Shown here one piece after another: positions 1 to 8,147 of a stretch of 63,630 nucleotides of DNA. The notes under the pieces are model-generated. The model was given only the letters and a program-made list of their open reading frames with translations. It did no database searches and was not told the origin of the DNA. Made by a program: the position numbers and the translations under genes. The stretch's first letter is position 1. Each line of letters begins with the position of its first letter. This DNA is from Mucilaginibacter lappiensis (GTDB lineage: Bacteria > Bacteroidota > Bacteroidia > Sphingobacteriales > Sphingobacteriaceae), in assembly GCF_900155965.1 (NCBI RefSeq), contig NZ_FTMG01000008.1, positions 1 to 63,630 on the forward strand, written 5' to 3'.

Positions 1-330
1 CAAAACAGTTCAGGCAAGAAGAACAAAAGTAAAAGTAAGGGTAAACCTGCCGTCGGTCAGATCTTCAAACAAATGGCCCAGGGCTTGCTGAACAGCAAAT
101 ACATTGGCTGGGGTGCGTTTGCCAGGCGGCTAAGGGGACGTAAAGGGCCGGCAGTCGCCATAAAGGCTACTGCAAGAAAACTTGCCGCTCAATATTGGCG
201 CCTGATCGTCAAGGGAAACGAGTTCGTTGAAAGAGGTATGGAGGCCTATCAAACGATCCTTATCCAGCAGAAAAAGAAGCGCTTAGAAAAGTTAGCCCTC
301 GAATTAGATATGAAACTTGTACCTGCTTAA
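1..330 (+). CDS. IS110-family transposase, C-terminal fragment (runs off the left edge)
   Basis: The reading frame is open from base 1, so the gene begins outside the window; the first ATG at 73 is internal. The visible part is lysine-rich and then carries an RLRGRKGPAVAIKATARKL stretch, a tryptophan-containing helix, and a final YQ..L..QKKKRLEKLA segment. This matches the C-terminal Transposase_20 helices and tail of IS110/IS1111-type DEDD transposases. The catalytic N-terminal half is not in view, so intactness cannot be judged. The assignment rests on pattern recognition of the tail only, and another transposase family cannot be fully excluded. Confidence 0.6.
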   Translation, partial: QNSSGKKNKSKSKGKPAVGQIFKQMAQGLLNSKYIGWGAFARRLRGRKGPAVAIKATARKLAAQYWRLIVKGNEFVERGMEAYQTILIQQKKKRLEKLALELDMKLVPA

Positions 331-337
331 TTAAGTA

Positions 338-409
338 TGTCATGGGTAGCCTGTCGAAGGGCGCGCGCAGAGGCCTGCACACCATGCTTCGACGGGGCTG
401 CATGACATC
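338..409. repeat. Dispersed palindromic repeat, family GTCGAAGCATGG (copy 1, inverted)
   Basis: An imperfect palindrome whose ends read TGTCATG and CATGACA, with inner arms CTGTCGAAG and CTTCGACGG. Its reverse complement lines up with the element at 32294-32363, sharing CGTCGAAGCATGGTG, GCAGGCCTCT and CCCTTCGAC. It is therefore a dispersed repeat and not only a terminator. The remainder of the 331-542 gap shows nothing else recognisable. Confidence 0.65.
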
Positions 410-542
410 CTTGTTTTGTCGTCAATTCATAAGCTATTACTTAAAAAGAGCATCAGGCATCTCTTTTATTTCGCAGGTTTTCAGAATTTTACCTTACTTG
501 TTTTAATGCTATATTTACGATAATCTAATCCTATTACATCTC

Positions 543-2024
543 ATGAAAAGCCTGTTATTTATACACTTGTTATTTTTAACGCTTACCTTAAGCGCACAAA
601 CGAAAAAGAAACCTGTTAACAAAGACCTAATCTTTAAACCCTTAGTTGCTGCCCCTGCACCTAAAGCCACCGCAGTAATTAAAGGGAACGTTAAAAACTT
701 TAGCGATAAATATTGGGAGTTAGCCGTAACTGGCGATTTGACCAATTATTCTATAACAGTACCTGTTGATCAAGATGGTAATTTTAGCAGAACAATTAGT
801 ATTGACGATGAAACGGAGGATATTTACCTGTATCTTAACGATGACGCGATTACGATATGCGCCCAAAAAAACGATACCATACTGGTAAACTGGGACAATA
901 AGGATTTTAAAAATACTTTTCGTATTTCGTCTCCACAACCACGCGCCAATGCCAGGTTACAGGCCAAAATTTCTGTTTATAACCTTTGCCGGAAAGAATT
1001 GATGGATCTGACGGCATCTATGTATACCGATAAATTTTCTGATTCGGTGAAGTATGAAAAGATAAACAATTTGTATAACAAGGAAATGATGATAGCGGCC
1101 GTAAATCTTAATGAGACTGGGAATCAGAAATTGATCACTGATGTATATTATGAATATGTTAGCTTGCTAAATAATCAACGATTATTGCCTAAGTATGATC
1201 TGCATATTAAAGATACCAGCGCTATGGGTAAAAAACTCAACAAGGAATTTGGCCCAGGTACTTACCGCACAGAATCGCAATATGCTTATCAAAACAGCAA
1301 TGCCTATAAAGAATTTATTTTTAATTACATCCGCTTTAGCAATGCTTTAATCAACGTTAGAGGTAACAAATTGCTGGCTTGGATGCCTACATGGAATGAG
1401 TATTACCTTGGGATGGCCAATCTTCGTATACCAGAGATCCGCGATTGGTTTGTAACCAAAGAAATAGAGCTGGCATTTGGACATTACCCATTTAATGATG
1501 CAAATGGTGTTTATAACGACTTTATAACCAAAGTTACAACCCCACGATATGCTGATAGCCTTAAACAATTCTATGCGGCTATAAAGCAGTTAAAGCCCGG
1601 CAGTCCCGCGCCTGATTTTAGTTTAAAGAATGATAAAGGCGAAATGGTATCCTTGAAAAGTTTGCGGGGAAAGGTAGTTTACATTGACTTTTGGGGTGTA
1701 GGATGCGGTCCCTGCGTATATGAAATAAAAAACACCACCGAACCCCTGCATGGAAAGTATAAAGATAAGAATGTGGTTTTTTTAAATATCTGTGTCGATT
1801 CTGATGAGAAAACCTGGAAAAATAGTCTGGATTCGTTAAAGGTAAGTGGCACAAACCTTATTGCCGAAGGCTGGACACGAAACCCTGTTTGTCAAAAATA
1901 TAATATAACGGGTATTCCGCATTATGTCACTATTGGTACAGATGGTAAGATAGTGAATAATAATAGCGCAAGGCCATCAGATGGCAGGTTGCTTACTGAA
2001 GAGTTGGATAAGGCTTTGAAGTAA
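543..2024 (+). CDS. TlpA-like thioredoxin-fold protein, exported
   Basis: A 493-residue protein starting with a hydrophobic signal peptide (MKSLLFIHLLFLTLTLSAQ), so it is probably periplasmic or membrane-anchored. Residues about 40-130 resemble the beta-rich N-terminal domain seen in Bacteroidota TlpA-like proteins (DUF4369-like), followed by a long helical linker. The C-terminal 145 residues form an AhpC/TSA-TlpA thioredoxin domain with active site C-G-P-C at about 388-391 and a cis-proline in TGIPHY near 459. It is likely a thiol-disulfide oxidoreductase; the partner is unknown. A strong bidirectional hairpin follows the stop codon. Confidence 0.85.
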   Translation: MKSLLFIHLLFLTLTLSAQTKKKPVNKDLIFKPLVAAPAPKATAVIKGNVKNFSDKYWELAVTGDLTNYSITVPVDQDGNFSRTISIDDETEDIYLYLNDDAITICAQKNDTILVNWDNKDFKNTFRISSPQPRANARLQAKISVYNLCRKELMDLTASMYTDKFSDSVKYEKINNLYNKEMMIAAVNLNETGNQKLITDVYYEYVSLLNNQRLLPKYDLHIKDTSAMGKKLNKEFGPGTYRTESQYAYQNSNAYKEFIFNYIRFSNALINVRGNKLLAWMPTWNEYYLGMANLRIPEIRDWFVTKEIELAFGHYPFNDANGVYNDFITKVTTPRYADSLKQFYAAIKQLKPGSPAPDFSLKNDKGEMVSLKSLRGKVVYIDFWGVGCGPCVYEIKNTTEPLHGKYKDKNVVFLNICVDSDEKTWKNSLDSLKVSGTNLIAEGWTRNPVCQKYNITGIPHYVTIGTDGKIVNNNSARPSDGRLLTEELDKALK

Positions 2025-2040
2025 CAATTAATCAGTGCCA

Positions 2041-2077
2041 AAACAGAAAAGGGGATTAATCATCCCCTTTTCTGTTT
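2041..2077. terminator. Bidirectional intrinsic terminator
   Basis: A perfect 16-bp stem (2041-2056 with 2062-2077) with a 5-base loop, A-rich on one side and T-rich on the other. It lies between two convergent genes and can terminate both. Confidence 0.85.
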
Positions 2078-2655
2078 TAAATGCTTGTGGTATTATTATA
2101 CTGCTGAACCAGGTTTCTGATCCGTTTAAAGCTGAACTTGTTTTCTGAGGTGTATTGGGCATAAACAGCATTATTATCGCTGATTAGTGTGGTAAACTCC
2201 CCCTCACGCTGTTTTCTTGATTTGGACATAAACACGTCGTCGGTTTTTAAGGGACGAGCTATATCCGAGCCTTTACTAACATACCATTTGGTAATTTGGG
2301 TAACGGTATTATTTACATAAATTTCAGTAACTTCTTCGTACAGGTTTATTTTCCCGGTTTCCAGAACAAGCAGGAATTCGGGCTTGCTTTTACCTTCTTT
2401 GATAACGGACCGGTACAAAGTATTCTTTTTGCTGATATAGTATTCTTTTATAGTTTCATGTTTGATTTTTACAAGTGGGCTATTCTCAGTTGTTTTATAA
2501 TTGCCATCGCCACAGGTTATTAACGGGATCTTGATGGTACAGGGTATTGAATCGCCTTGGGTTGTAATAACATAATCCTGGCCTTGAGCCTTTACGCCTA
2601 ATGTAAATAAGGCAGCAACTATGCAGATAGCGGCTTTTTTCAATAGGGATTTCAT
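2077..2655 (-). CDS. Secreted protein of unknown function
   Basis: A 192-residue protein with a clear signal peptide (KKAAICIVAALFTLGVKAQ). The mature part is beta-rich, begins with a DYVITTQGDSIPC segment and has no catalytic motif I recognise. Proteins opening with the 'I.T..GD.I.C.I' pattern are common as exported hypotheticals in Bacteroidota. The gene converges on the TlpA-like gene and shares its terminator. The IS4 element begins about 185 bp upstream of its start, so its own promoter region is probably intact. Confidence 0.6.
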   Translation of the reverse strand: MKSLLKKAAICIVAALFTLGVKAQGQDYVITTQGDSIPCTIKIPLITCGDGNYKTTENSPLVKIKHETIKEYYISKKNTLYRSVIKEGKSKPEFLLVLETGKINLYEEVTEIYVNNTVTQITKWYVSKGSDIARPLKTDDVFMSKSRKQREGEFTTLISDNNAVYAQYTSENKFSFKRIRNLVQQYNNTTSI

Positions 2656-2840
2656 AGTGCTGTGTGGTTAATGTAAAAGCAAAGTTATTACATGTTTAAC
2701 CGCATAGTGTTATATGAATGCCATAATTTAATCAAACGATTAACATTTTTTGACGGTGGAATTAGAAGAGGATTTTAGAAGAAAGTTGTTGAAAAGAAAT
2801 GAAAAAAGAACCTGGGCACGTGCGATTCCCTCCCCACGGG

Positions 2841-4302
2841 CTACTGTGTGGACACATCTTTTAATTGTATTCCTGAAACAGTAGCCAACCTTCGTAAACG
2901 TTGTAGAATTTAGCCAGGCCTTTTTTGTAAAACGATCGGGCCTGGTTTTCTTTGCGAAGTATACCCTTTCCACCCGCCTATTCTGGCAATTATCCAGGTT
3001 GCCCATTTCAGGGTATTTGTTTTTTCCGGATTTTTTAACTTTTCGGTATCCCCTTCCAGTTTTTTACCAATCATTTGTAAACACTTTTGTTCCTGATGAT
3101 CAAATACTTGATCTATACTTTGCTCATTATCATCTAAGTAAGCGAGCATCATTTGCAATATCCGAAGACTGGCCATCATGGCCAGCAAAGTGAGTTTATG
3201 AATGGCCCATCCTTGCTCCAGTTGCGATCTTTCGATTCTGAAACCATCTGTTTTAAGTAAACGGTGTATCTGTTCAATATGCCACCGTTCTTTATACCAA
3301 CAGATGATCTGTAAGGCTTGTTCCGGGTTTGTTACTTCGTGGGTAGTTAATATCCGCCAGCAGATGCCTTTATCCTTATTCTGCTCCGTAGCCTCCACTA
3401 TATATACTTGCTGAGCGCCTGGCAATTGTTCATCCCTGCATGAAACGGGCTTTAAAAGTTCTACCTTAGTCCACTTTAGCCCCATTTGAACAATACGTTT
3501 GCGATTGCCCTTTCTGATATCACCAGCTATGGCAAGTTCATAATCATACAGCACAGGTAGTGCATTAAGATGCGTGCTTAACTTTAACTTTCCGGCGATC
3601 TGACGGTCGTGGTTAGAACGTATCACCAGGTGCACTTTATCTTTTTCAGCTACCCCAAACAGATCGTAAATATCGCTTTCCCGGTCTGCAACAATAGTTA
3701 TCGCAGCCGCCTGTTTTAATAAAGCTTTACTCTGTTGGGCCGCTGCTATCCATTTATAAGACTCCTTTTTTTCAATAGCAAGATGTTGATAATCCCGTTC
3801 AAGTTTTCCGGGTGCGTTCACCGCCCTTTCCCACGCTTTTATATAGGAATATCCCAGTGCATGACTACTAACGGCGTCAACTACTAAACTGGTATGCAAC
3901 ATAAAACCAAGGATATCATTCCTGGAAGTTGTGCCTAATCCGCTTTCGGGTTTTATTCGCCCTTGTTTAGATGAAAAGTTAAACTCTGAGGTATCTTGTA
4001 TACATAATAAATGTCGGCCCGGGCTTAATACCCGGCAGCGCTCAACTATACTTTTTTCTATAGCCGTTTCGCTGAAACTCTCGTTGTTAAACAATCGATA
4101 GAAGCTTTTTTGTTCAGCTTCGCTTTCTGTGATCTGACGCAAGCTACTATTGCGCCCTGTAGTTAGCTTTCTTAATGCATCTGCAGCGCGCCGTTCTATT
4201 CGCTTGTCGCCAAATGCCCCTTTAAAATCAGGATTCGAATTGATGGGCTCTTCCATCTTGCTAAAGTCGCACTTTTATAACTTACTTGTGTCCACACAGT
4301 AG
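2841..4302 (-). mobile_element. Complete IS4-family insertion sequence, 1462 bp
   Basis: The element is bounded by 16-bp perfect terminal inverted repeats, CTACTGTGTGGACACA at 2841-2856 and its complement at 4287-4302. Outside these lies a 9-bp direct repeat CCCCACGGG (2832-2840 and 4303-4311), the target duplication length typical of IS4/IS50-type elements. It carries a single full-length transposase gene on the minus strand. Perfect ends and an undamaged target duplication point to a recent insertion. Confidence 0.95.
2910..4256 (-). CDS. IS4-family (IS50/Tn5-like) transposase
   Basis: 448 residues. The N-terminal segment (about 10-70) resembles the Tn5-type DNA-binding domain. The DDE catalytic set is visible: D88 in CIQDTSEF, D191 in VADRESD and E328 inside the IS4 signature Y321-x2-R324-x3-E328-x6-K335 (WYKERWHIEQIHRLLK). 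The length and complete signature suggest an active enzyme. It would cut and paste its own element and could act in trans on the MITE at 4390-4656, whose ends are nearly the same. Confidence 0.93.
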   Translation of the reverse strand: MEEPINSNPDFKGAFGDKRIERRAADALRKLTTGRNSSLRQITESEAEQKSFYRLFNNESFSETAIEKSIVERCRVLSPGRHLLCIQDTSEFNFSSKQGRIKPESGLGTTSRNDILGFMLHTSLVVDAVSSHALGYSYIKAWERAVNAPGKLERDYQHLAIEKKESYKWIAAAQQSKALLKQAAAITIVADRESDIYDLFGVAEKDKVHLVIRSNHDRQIAGKLKLSTHLNALPVLYDYELAIAGDIRKGNRKRIVQMGLKWTKVELLKPVSCRDEQLPGAQQVYIVEATEQNKDKGICWRILTTHEVTNPEQALQIICWYKERWHIEQIHRLLKTDGFRIERSQLEQGWAIHKLTLLAMMASLRILQMMLAYLDDNEQSIDQVFDHQEQKCLQMIGKKLEGDTEKLKNPEKTNTLKWATWIIARIGGWKGYTSQRKPGPIVLQKRPG

Positions 4303-4389
4303 CCCCACGGGAGGGGTTTATTGGTGATGCATATCGTATAAACCCCTCCCTGCATTTGTGCGCAAGCCGGCCGCACCCCTCCCGTGGGG

Positions 4390-4656
4390 CTACTGTGTGT
4401 ACACATCTTTTTGATGCACTAATAATTAGAAAAAGCCGCTCCAGAGGAGCAAAATGTCGGTAGAAACAATAAAATTCTACCTCTTTTTAGTGCCGTAGGT
4501 ACTAAACTAACCTAATTCAGGTCTATTGATGTGTCATTATTTGACCTGCAAAGATCAATAGTGACGTACCTACGGCACGTAAACCTCTTTTGATCCTATT
4601 TCTACCGACATGAAACCCCTTCGGGGTTTTATCAAAAAGATGTGTACACACAGTAG
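4390..4656. mobile_element. MITE related to the neighbouring IS4 element, 267 bp
   Basis: A perfect 26-bp terminal inverted repeat (4390-4415 with 4631-4656) starts CTACTGTGTGTACACATC, differing at one position over the 20 or so bases shared with the IS left end. It is flanked by the 9-bp duplication CCCGTGGGG (4381-4389 and 4657-4665). It has no coding capacity. Inside are nested inverted pairs: ATGTCGGTAGAAA (4454-4466) with TTTCTACCGACAT (4599-4611), and GTGCCGTAGGTA (4490-4501) with TACCTACGGCAC (4567-4578), plus two small hairpins. The whole element can fold into a long stem. Confidence 0.88.
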
Positions 4657-4714
4657 CCCGTGGGGAGGGAACTTATAGCTTCTGAATAATTGGGGAATAT
4701 AGGGCTATCGATCT

Positions 4715-5449
4715 TTATTGATCAAATTTCAATTTCAACAGATCTTCCGGTACATCCACCGCATAGGTTTCCAGTTCGGTTTCGGCAACTTTAATGCGGT
4801 AACCATTCTCAATCCAGCGCAGTTGCTCCAGGCTTTCGGCTTTTTCTAAGGATGATACGGGCAATTTGGTGATCTGCTTTAATACGTCGGCCCGGTAGCC
4901 ATATATGCCAATGTGTTTAAAGAAAGTGTAAAATTCCAGCCAGTTCTCAAGTTCTTGTCCGCGGATATGTGGTAGGGCTGAACGGGAAAAATAAACCGCC
5001 TCAGATAGTTTGTTGACCACTACCTTGGGTGAGTTGTTATTAAATAGCTCTTCTTCGGTTTTAATTCTTTTGATGAGGGTAGCCAGTTGGGTATCCTTAT
5101 CAGTAAAACAGGCGGTGAGCTTGGTGATCTGTTCCGGATCGATAAAAGGCTCATCGCCCTGAATGTTGATGATCACTTCATACTCCGGGTGCAGCAAAGC
5201 AACCTCGGCACAACGGTCGGTGCCGCTTTGGTGTGTATCTGCTGTCATTACGGCAACGCCGCCAAAAGCCTTTACGTGGTTAAATATGCGGTCGTCATCG
5301 GTAGCTACCACCACTTCACTCAGGTTGCTGCACTTTTTGGCCTGCTCATATACCCGCTGTATCATGCTTTTGCCGGCAATATCAACTAATGGTTTACCCG
5401 GGAAACGGGAAGAAGCGTAGCGGGCGGGGATAATACCTAATACTTTCAT
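4715..5449 (-). CDS. kdsB: 3-deoxy-manno-octulosonate cytidylyltransferase (CMP-KDO synthetase)
   Basis: 244 residues, the usual length. It activates KDO with CTP to CMP-KDO for lipid A-core synthesis in the cytoplasm. The N-terminal nucleotide-binding motif IIPARYASSRFPGKPL, the VVVATDDDRI strand and the INIQGDEPFIDP motif are all present and family-typical. It is followed downstream by the transposon-rich gap. Upstream on the same strand, about 110 bp away, lies a deoxynucleoside kinase gene, separated by an inverted repeat. Confidence 0.95.
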   Translation of the reverse strand: MKVLGIIPARYASSRFPGKPLVDIAGKSMIQRVYEQAKKCSNLSEVVVATDDDRIFNHVKAFGGVAVMTADTHQSGTDRCAEVALLHPEYEVIINIQGDEPFIDPEQITKLTACFTDKDTQLATLIKRIKTEEELFNNNSPKVVVNKLSEAVYFSRSALPHIRGQELENWLEFYTFFKHIGIYGYRADVLKQITKLPVSSLEKAESLEQLRWIENGYRIKVAETELETYAVDVPEDLLKLKFDQ

Positions 5450-5466
5450 TTGTTAGGTTATAGGTT

Positions 5467-5556
5467 TTACGTAATACGTTGTACGTTTTGCCTGATGATT
5501 ATTTTAATATTTGAACTTCTAAGAACGTATTACGTATAACTTTAAACGTACAACGT
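5467..5556. repeat. Locus-specific inverted repeat A (word ACGTAATACGTTGTACGTT)
   Basis: The left arm 5467-5489 and right arm 5524-5556 are built from the same words (ACGTAATACGTT and ACGTTGTACGTTT) in inverted orientation. The words are in a permuted order, so the arms are not a simple palindrome. It fills the gap between the deoxynucleoside kinase stop and the kdsB start. Confidence 0.65.
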
Positions 5557-5558
5557 CT

Positions 5559-6173
5559 CTAAAACAGCCCGTTAATTTCGCGTTCGATCAATTGCACAAT
5601 GGTAGCCATATCTTCGGTGTTATTGGCAAAGTCAAGGTTATCTTTATCCAATATCAATAGCTTGCCCAGCTTGTAGTTTTTTATCCACTTGTCGTACTTC
5701 TCGTTCAGCTTGGACAGATAATCCAAACGAATGCCTATTTCATATTCGCGTCCGCGACGTTGTATGTTACTGACCAGGGTAGGCACCGAAGCTTTGAGGT
5801 AAACCAGCAGGTCGGGTGGCTTTATGTATTCGGTAATATTGTCAAAAATGGATTGGTAGTTTTCGTAATCGCGACTGGTCATGAGGCCCATATCATGCAG
5901 GTTTTCGGCAAAAATATAAGCATCCTCATAAATGGTACGATCCTGCAAAATGTTGCGACCACTTTTTTGTATGTCAACAATCTGACGGTAACGGCTGTTC
6001 AGGAAATAGATCTGGAGGTTAAAGCTCCAGCGTTTCATATCGCTGTAAAAATCTTCCAGATAAGGGTTGTTATCAACGGCTTCAAACAGCGGTTCCCATC
6101 CATAGTTCCGGGCCAGCATTTCGGTGAGGGTAGTTTTGCCCGCTCCTATGTTTCCTACAATAGCTATGTGCAT
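5559..6173 (-). CDS. Deoxynucleoside kinase
   Basis: 204 residues. The P-loop GNIGAGKT is at residues 7-14, followed by an E-rich switch (EAVDNNPYLEDFY) and the QDRTIYED segment equivalent to the DRS motif of the dNK/dCK/dGK family. The LID-like QRRGREYE arginines follow. It phosphorylates deoxynucleosides in salvage; whether it prefers dA, dG, dC or dT cannot be read from the sequence. It is on the same strand as trpS and kdsB, each separated by a repeat-filled gap of 110-150 bp. Confidence 0.88.
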   Translation of the reverse strand: MHIAIVGNIGAGKTTLTEMLARNYGWEPLFEAVDNNPYLEDFYSDMKRWSFNLQIYFLNSRYRQIVDIQKSGRNILQDRTIYEDAYIFAENLHDMGLMTSRDYENYQSIFDNITEYIKPPDLLVYLKASVPTLVSNIQRRGREYEIGIRLDYLSKLNEKYDKWIKNYKLGKLLILDKDNLDFANNTEDMATIVQLIEREINGLF

Positions 6174-6190
6174 ACAATGTTAATTTGTTC

Positions 6191-6316
6191 GAATCAGAAT
6201 TTCCCTAATTTACAGAATTTGTCTGAATCAGGATTTCCCTAATTTACAGAATCATCAGGATTTTTTACCAGTCAATTCTGTAAATCCTAAAATTCTGTCA
6301 ATTCTGATTCTGACAA
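6191..6316. repeat. Locus-specific inverted/direct repeat B (word GAATCAGGATTTCC)
   Basis: Two 28-bp direct copies at 6191-6218 and 6225-6252 differ by one base. They are followed by an inverted arm (about 6271-6316) reusing the words GAATCAGAATT, ACAGAATT and AGGATTT. It occupies the space between trpS and the deoxynucleoside kinase gene. Confidence 0.7.
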
Positions 6317-6324
6317 TGAACCAA

Positions 6325-7320
6325 TTAAAATTTCCTGAAACCTATAATTTCCCTTACCTCACGTATAGTTTTTGAAGCGCTTTCGCGGGCTTTGTCGGCA
6401 CCGTGCTGGGCTACTTTACTCAGGTAGGCTGCATCGTTGGCAATAGCGTTAATACGATCGCGGATAGGGGCTGTAGCAATGATCATATCTTCGGCCAGTT
6501 GCTTTTTCAGGTCGCCGTAACGGATGATGCAGGTATTGTACAGGTTATCAAAATGAGCCAGGGTATCTGCCGATGAAACTACTTTCATTAGGTCGAACAA
6601 ATTCTGGATCTCCTGTGGTTTGGCCTGATTTTCTGTGGTCGGGCCACCATCGGTCACCGCGCGCATTACTTTTTTGCGGATGGCTTCCGGCGTATCGCTT
6701 AGAAAAATGGCATTGCCTTCCCCCTCTGATTTTCCCATTTTTCCCTTGCCGTCGAGTCCTGGGATTTTCACCAGGTTGTTGCTGTAACTAAAGGCATATG
6801 GCTCGGGGAAGTAATCGTGATTATAGAGTCTGTTAAAACGGTTACCAAAAGTGCGGGCCATTTCCAGGTGTTGCTCCTGGTCTTTACCAACAGGTACTTT
6901 GGTCGCTTTATGAATAATAATATCGGCAGCCATTAACACCGGGTAAGTAAGCAGACCGGCGTTTACGTTATCTGGATTGGCACGCACCTTATCTTTAAAG
7001 GAGGTGGCGCGTTCCAGCTCGCCAAGGTAGGCGTTCATATTGAGATATAAGTATAATTCGGCAATCTCGGGCACGTCTGATTGTACGTAGATAGTTGCTT
7101 TATCCGGATCGATGCCAGCAGCCAGGTACTCCACCAAAACCTGTTTTACGTTGGTATGCAGATCGGCAGGGGTTGGGTGCGTAGTTAATGAGTGAAGATC
7201 GGCGATGAAAAAAAAGCAGTTATATTCCGACTGCATTTTTATAAAATTTTGCAGCGCTCCGTAGTAATTTCCTAAGTGCAGATTTCCGGTTGAACGGATG
7301 CCACTAACAACAGTTTCCAT
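6325..7320 (-). CDS. trpS: Tryptophanyl-tRNA synthetase
   Basis: 331 residues, class I synthetase charging tRNA-Trp. The HIGH-equivalent motif is in STGNLHLGNYYGA near the N-terminus, and the KMSKS loop reads KMGKS at residues 194-198, a variant common in TrpRS. It is divergently transcribed from the acyltransferase gene with only 39 bp between the start codons. On the minus strand the sequence TACTTTCG ends 6 nt before the ATG, so the messenger may be leaderless. Confidence 0.95.
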   Translation of the reverse strand: METVVSGIRSTGNLHLGNYYGALQNFIKMQSEYNCFFFIADLHSLTTHPTPADLHTNVKQVLVEYLAAGIDPDKATIYVQSDVPEIAELYLYLNMNAYLGELERATSFKDKVRANPDNVNAGLLTYPVLMAADIIIHKATKVPVGKDQEQHLEMARTFGNRFNRLYNHDYFPEPYAFSYSNNLVKIPGLDGKGKMGKSEGEGNAIFLSDTPEAIRKKVMRAVTDGGPTTENQAKPQEIQNLFDLMKVVSSADTLAHFDNLYNTCIIRYGDLKKQLAEDMIIATAPIRDRINAIANDAAYLSKVAQHGADKARESASKTIREVREIIGFRKF

Positions 7321-7323
7321 AGG

Positions 7324-7353
7324 TTGCGAAAGTAAGGAATTTTTCTATTTTTG
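7324..7353 (+). promoter_or_regulatory. Bacteroidota-type promoter of the first acyltransferase gene
   Basis: A -33 TTG (7324-7326), a 19-bp spacer and a -7 element TATTTTTG (7346-7353) fit the TTTG/TAnnTTTG consensus. The -7 element ends 6 nt before ATG 7360, implying a leaderless or nearly leaderless transcript. The -33 bases overlap the candidate -7 element of the divergent trpS promoter. Confidence 0.55.
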
Positions 7354-7359
7354 ATGATG

Positions 7360-8109
7360 ATGAAAATGATATTGAAAAAAGTGCATATCTACCTATATGT
7401 GCTCAGTGTGGCATTATCTTATTTTATATTCTGGCCGTTTTTTTATTATTGTTCGCGAAAACCAGAGCGTTACAGGAACATGAACCGGCTGCGAAGGTTC
7501 TGGGGCTTAATCAGTTCGGCTGCGGTTGGCTTCTTTTATCGCTTTGAATTTGAAGAGCCTGTTGACTGGAGTAAAACCTATATTGTGTGTGCCAATCATA
7601 CCTCCAATTTGGATATTGCGGCCATGTGTGTACTGGTCAATAATAATTGCTGCTTCATGGGTAAACAGGAGCTGGAAGACGGACTGGTAACTGGCTTGTT
7701 CTTCCGTTCGGTTGATATTGCGGTGAACAGGGATAGTAAAATGTCATCATTCCGGGCATTTAAAAAGGCCGCCGAAAAATTGCAGAGCGGCATAACCATG
7801 ATCATTTTTCCCGAAGGCAAAATAGCCGACGATTACCCACCGCAGTTACAGGAGTTTAAAAATGGGCCTTTCAGGCTGGCTATCGAGTTGAAAATACCAA
7901 TTATCGCGGTAACCTCACCCAATACCTGGCAAATGCTTTGGGATACCGGACTTCAACATGGCAGTAAGCCAGGTGTTTGTGATTTTTATGTGCATAAACC
8001 TATTGATACAACTAAGCTGACGGTTGACGATGCCGACATGTTACGCGACAGGGTTTATGACTTGATGAAACAGAAACTTAACGAGCTACAACAGTTAGTA
8101 ATGGTTTAG
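7360..8109 (+). CDS. 1-acyl-sn-glycerol-3-phosphate acyltransferase-like (PlsC family), paralogue 1
   Basis: About 249 residues. The HX4D acyltransferase motif NHTSNLD (H80, D85) and the FPEG motif (about 150-153), followed by NGPFRLAIE, define the PlsC family that acylates lysophosphatidate at the membrane. A hydrophobic N-terminal helix anchors it. ATGs at 7354, 7357 and 7360 are all possible; I chose 7360 because MKMILKKVH aligns with MKLIIKRIH of the next gene and both then sit 6 nt after a TAnnTTTG element. The tandem paralogue starts 38 bp downstream. Confidence 0.9.
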   Translation: MKMILKKVHIYLYVLSVALSYFIFWPFFYYCSRKPERYRNMNRLRRFWGLISSAAVGFFYRFEFEEPVDWSKTYIVCANHTSNLDIAAMCVLVNNNCCFMGKQELEDGLVTGLFFRSVDIAVNRDSKMSSFRAFKKAAEKLQSGITMIIFPEGKIADDYPPQLQEFKNGPFRLAIELKIPIIAVTSPNTWQMLWDTGLQHGSKPGVCDFYVHKPIDTTKLTVDDADMLRDRVYDLMKQKLNELQQLVMV

Positions 8110-8133
8110 TCTGTGTCGATTGAGTATTTTTTC

Positions 8134-8141
8134 TAATTTTG
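8134..8141 (+). promoter_or_regulatory. -7 element of the second acyltransferase gene
   Basis: TAATTTTG fits TAnnTTTG and ends 6 nt before ATG 8148, the same spacing as in the first copy. A good -33 element is not evident. Confidence 0.4.
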
Positions 8142-8147
8142 GTCGCC

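Larger units (their letters stand above)
2826..4671. repeat. Ancestral 21-bp inverted repeat split by two transposon insertions
   Basis: If the IS (2841-4302), the MITE (4390-4656) and one copy of each 9-bp duplication are removed, the left arm (2826-2840 joined to 4312-4317) and the right arm (4375-4389 joined to 4666-4671) are perfect 21-bp reverse complements. They flank about 57 bp. The core of each arm is CCCCACGGG or its complement CCCGTGGGG. The gap between the upstream secreted-protein gene and kdsB thus contains only this palindrome and its two insertions. Confidence 0.8.

Noticed and set aside
2740..3006. Minus-strand ORF of 88 residues crossing the IS4 left end
   Set aside because: It crosses the terminal inverted repeat and overlaps the transposase C-terminus in another frame, with no recognisable family.
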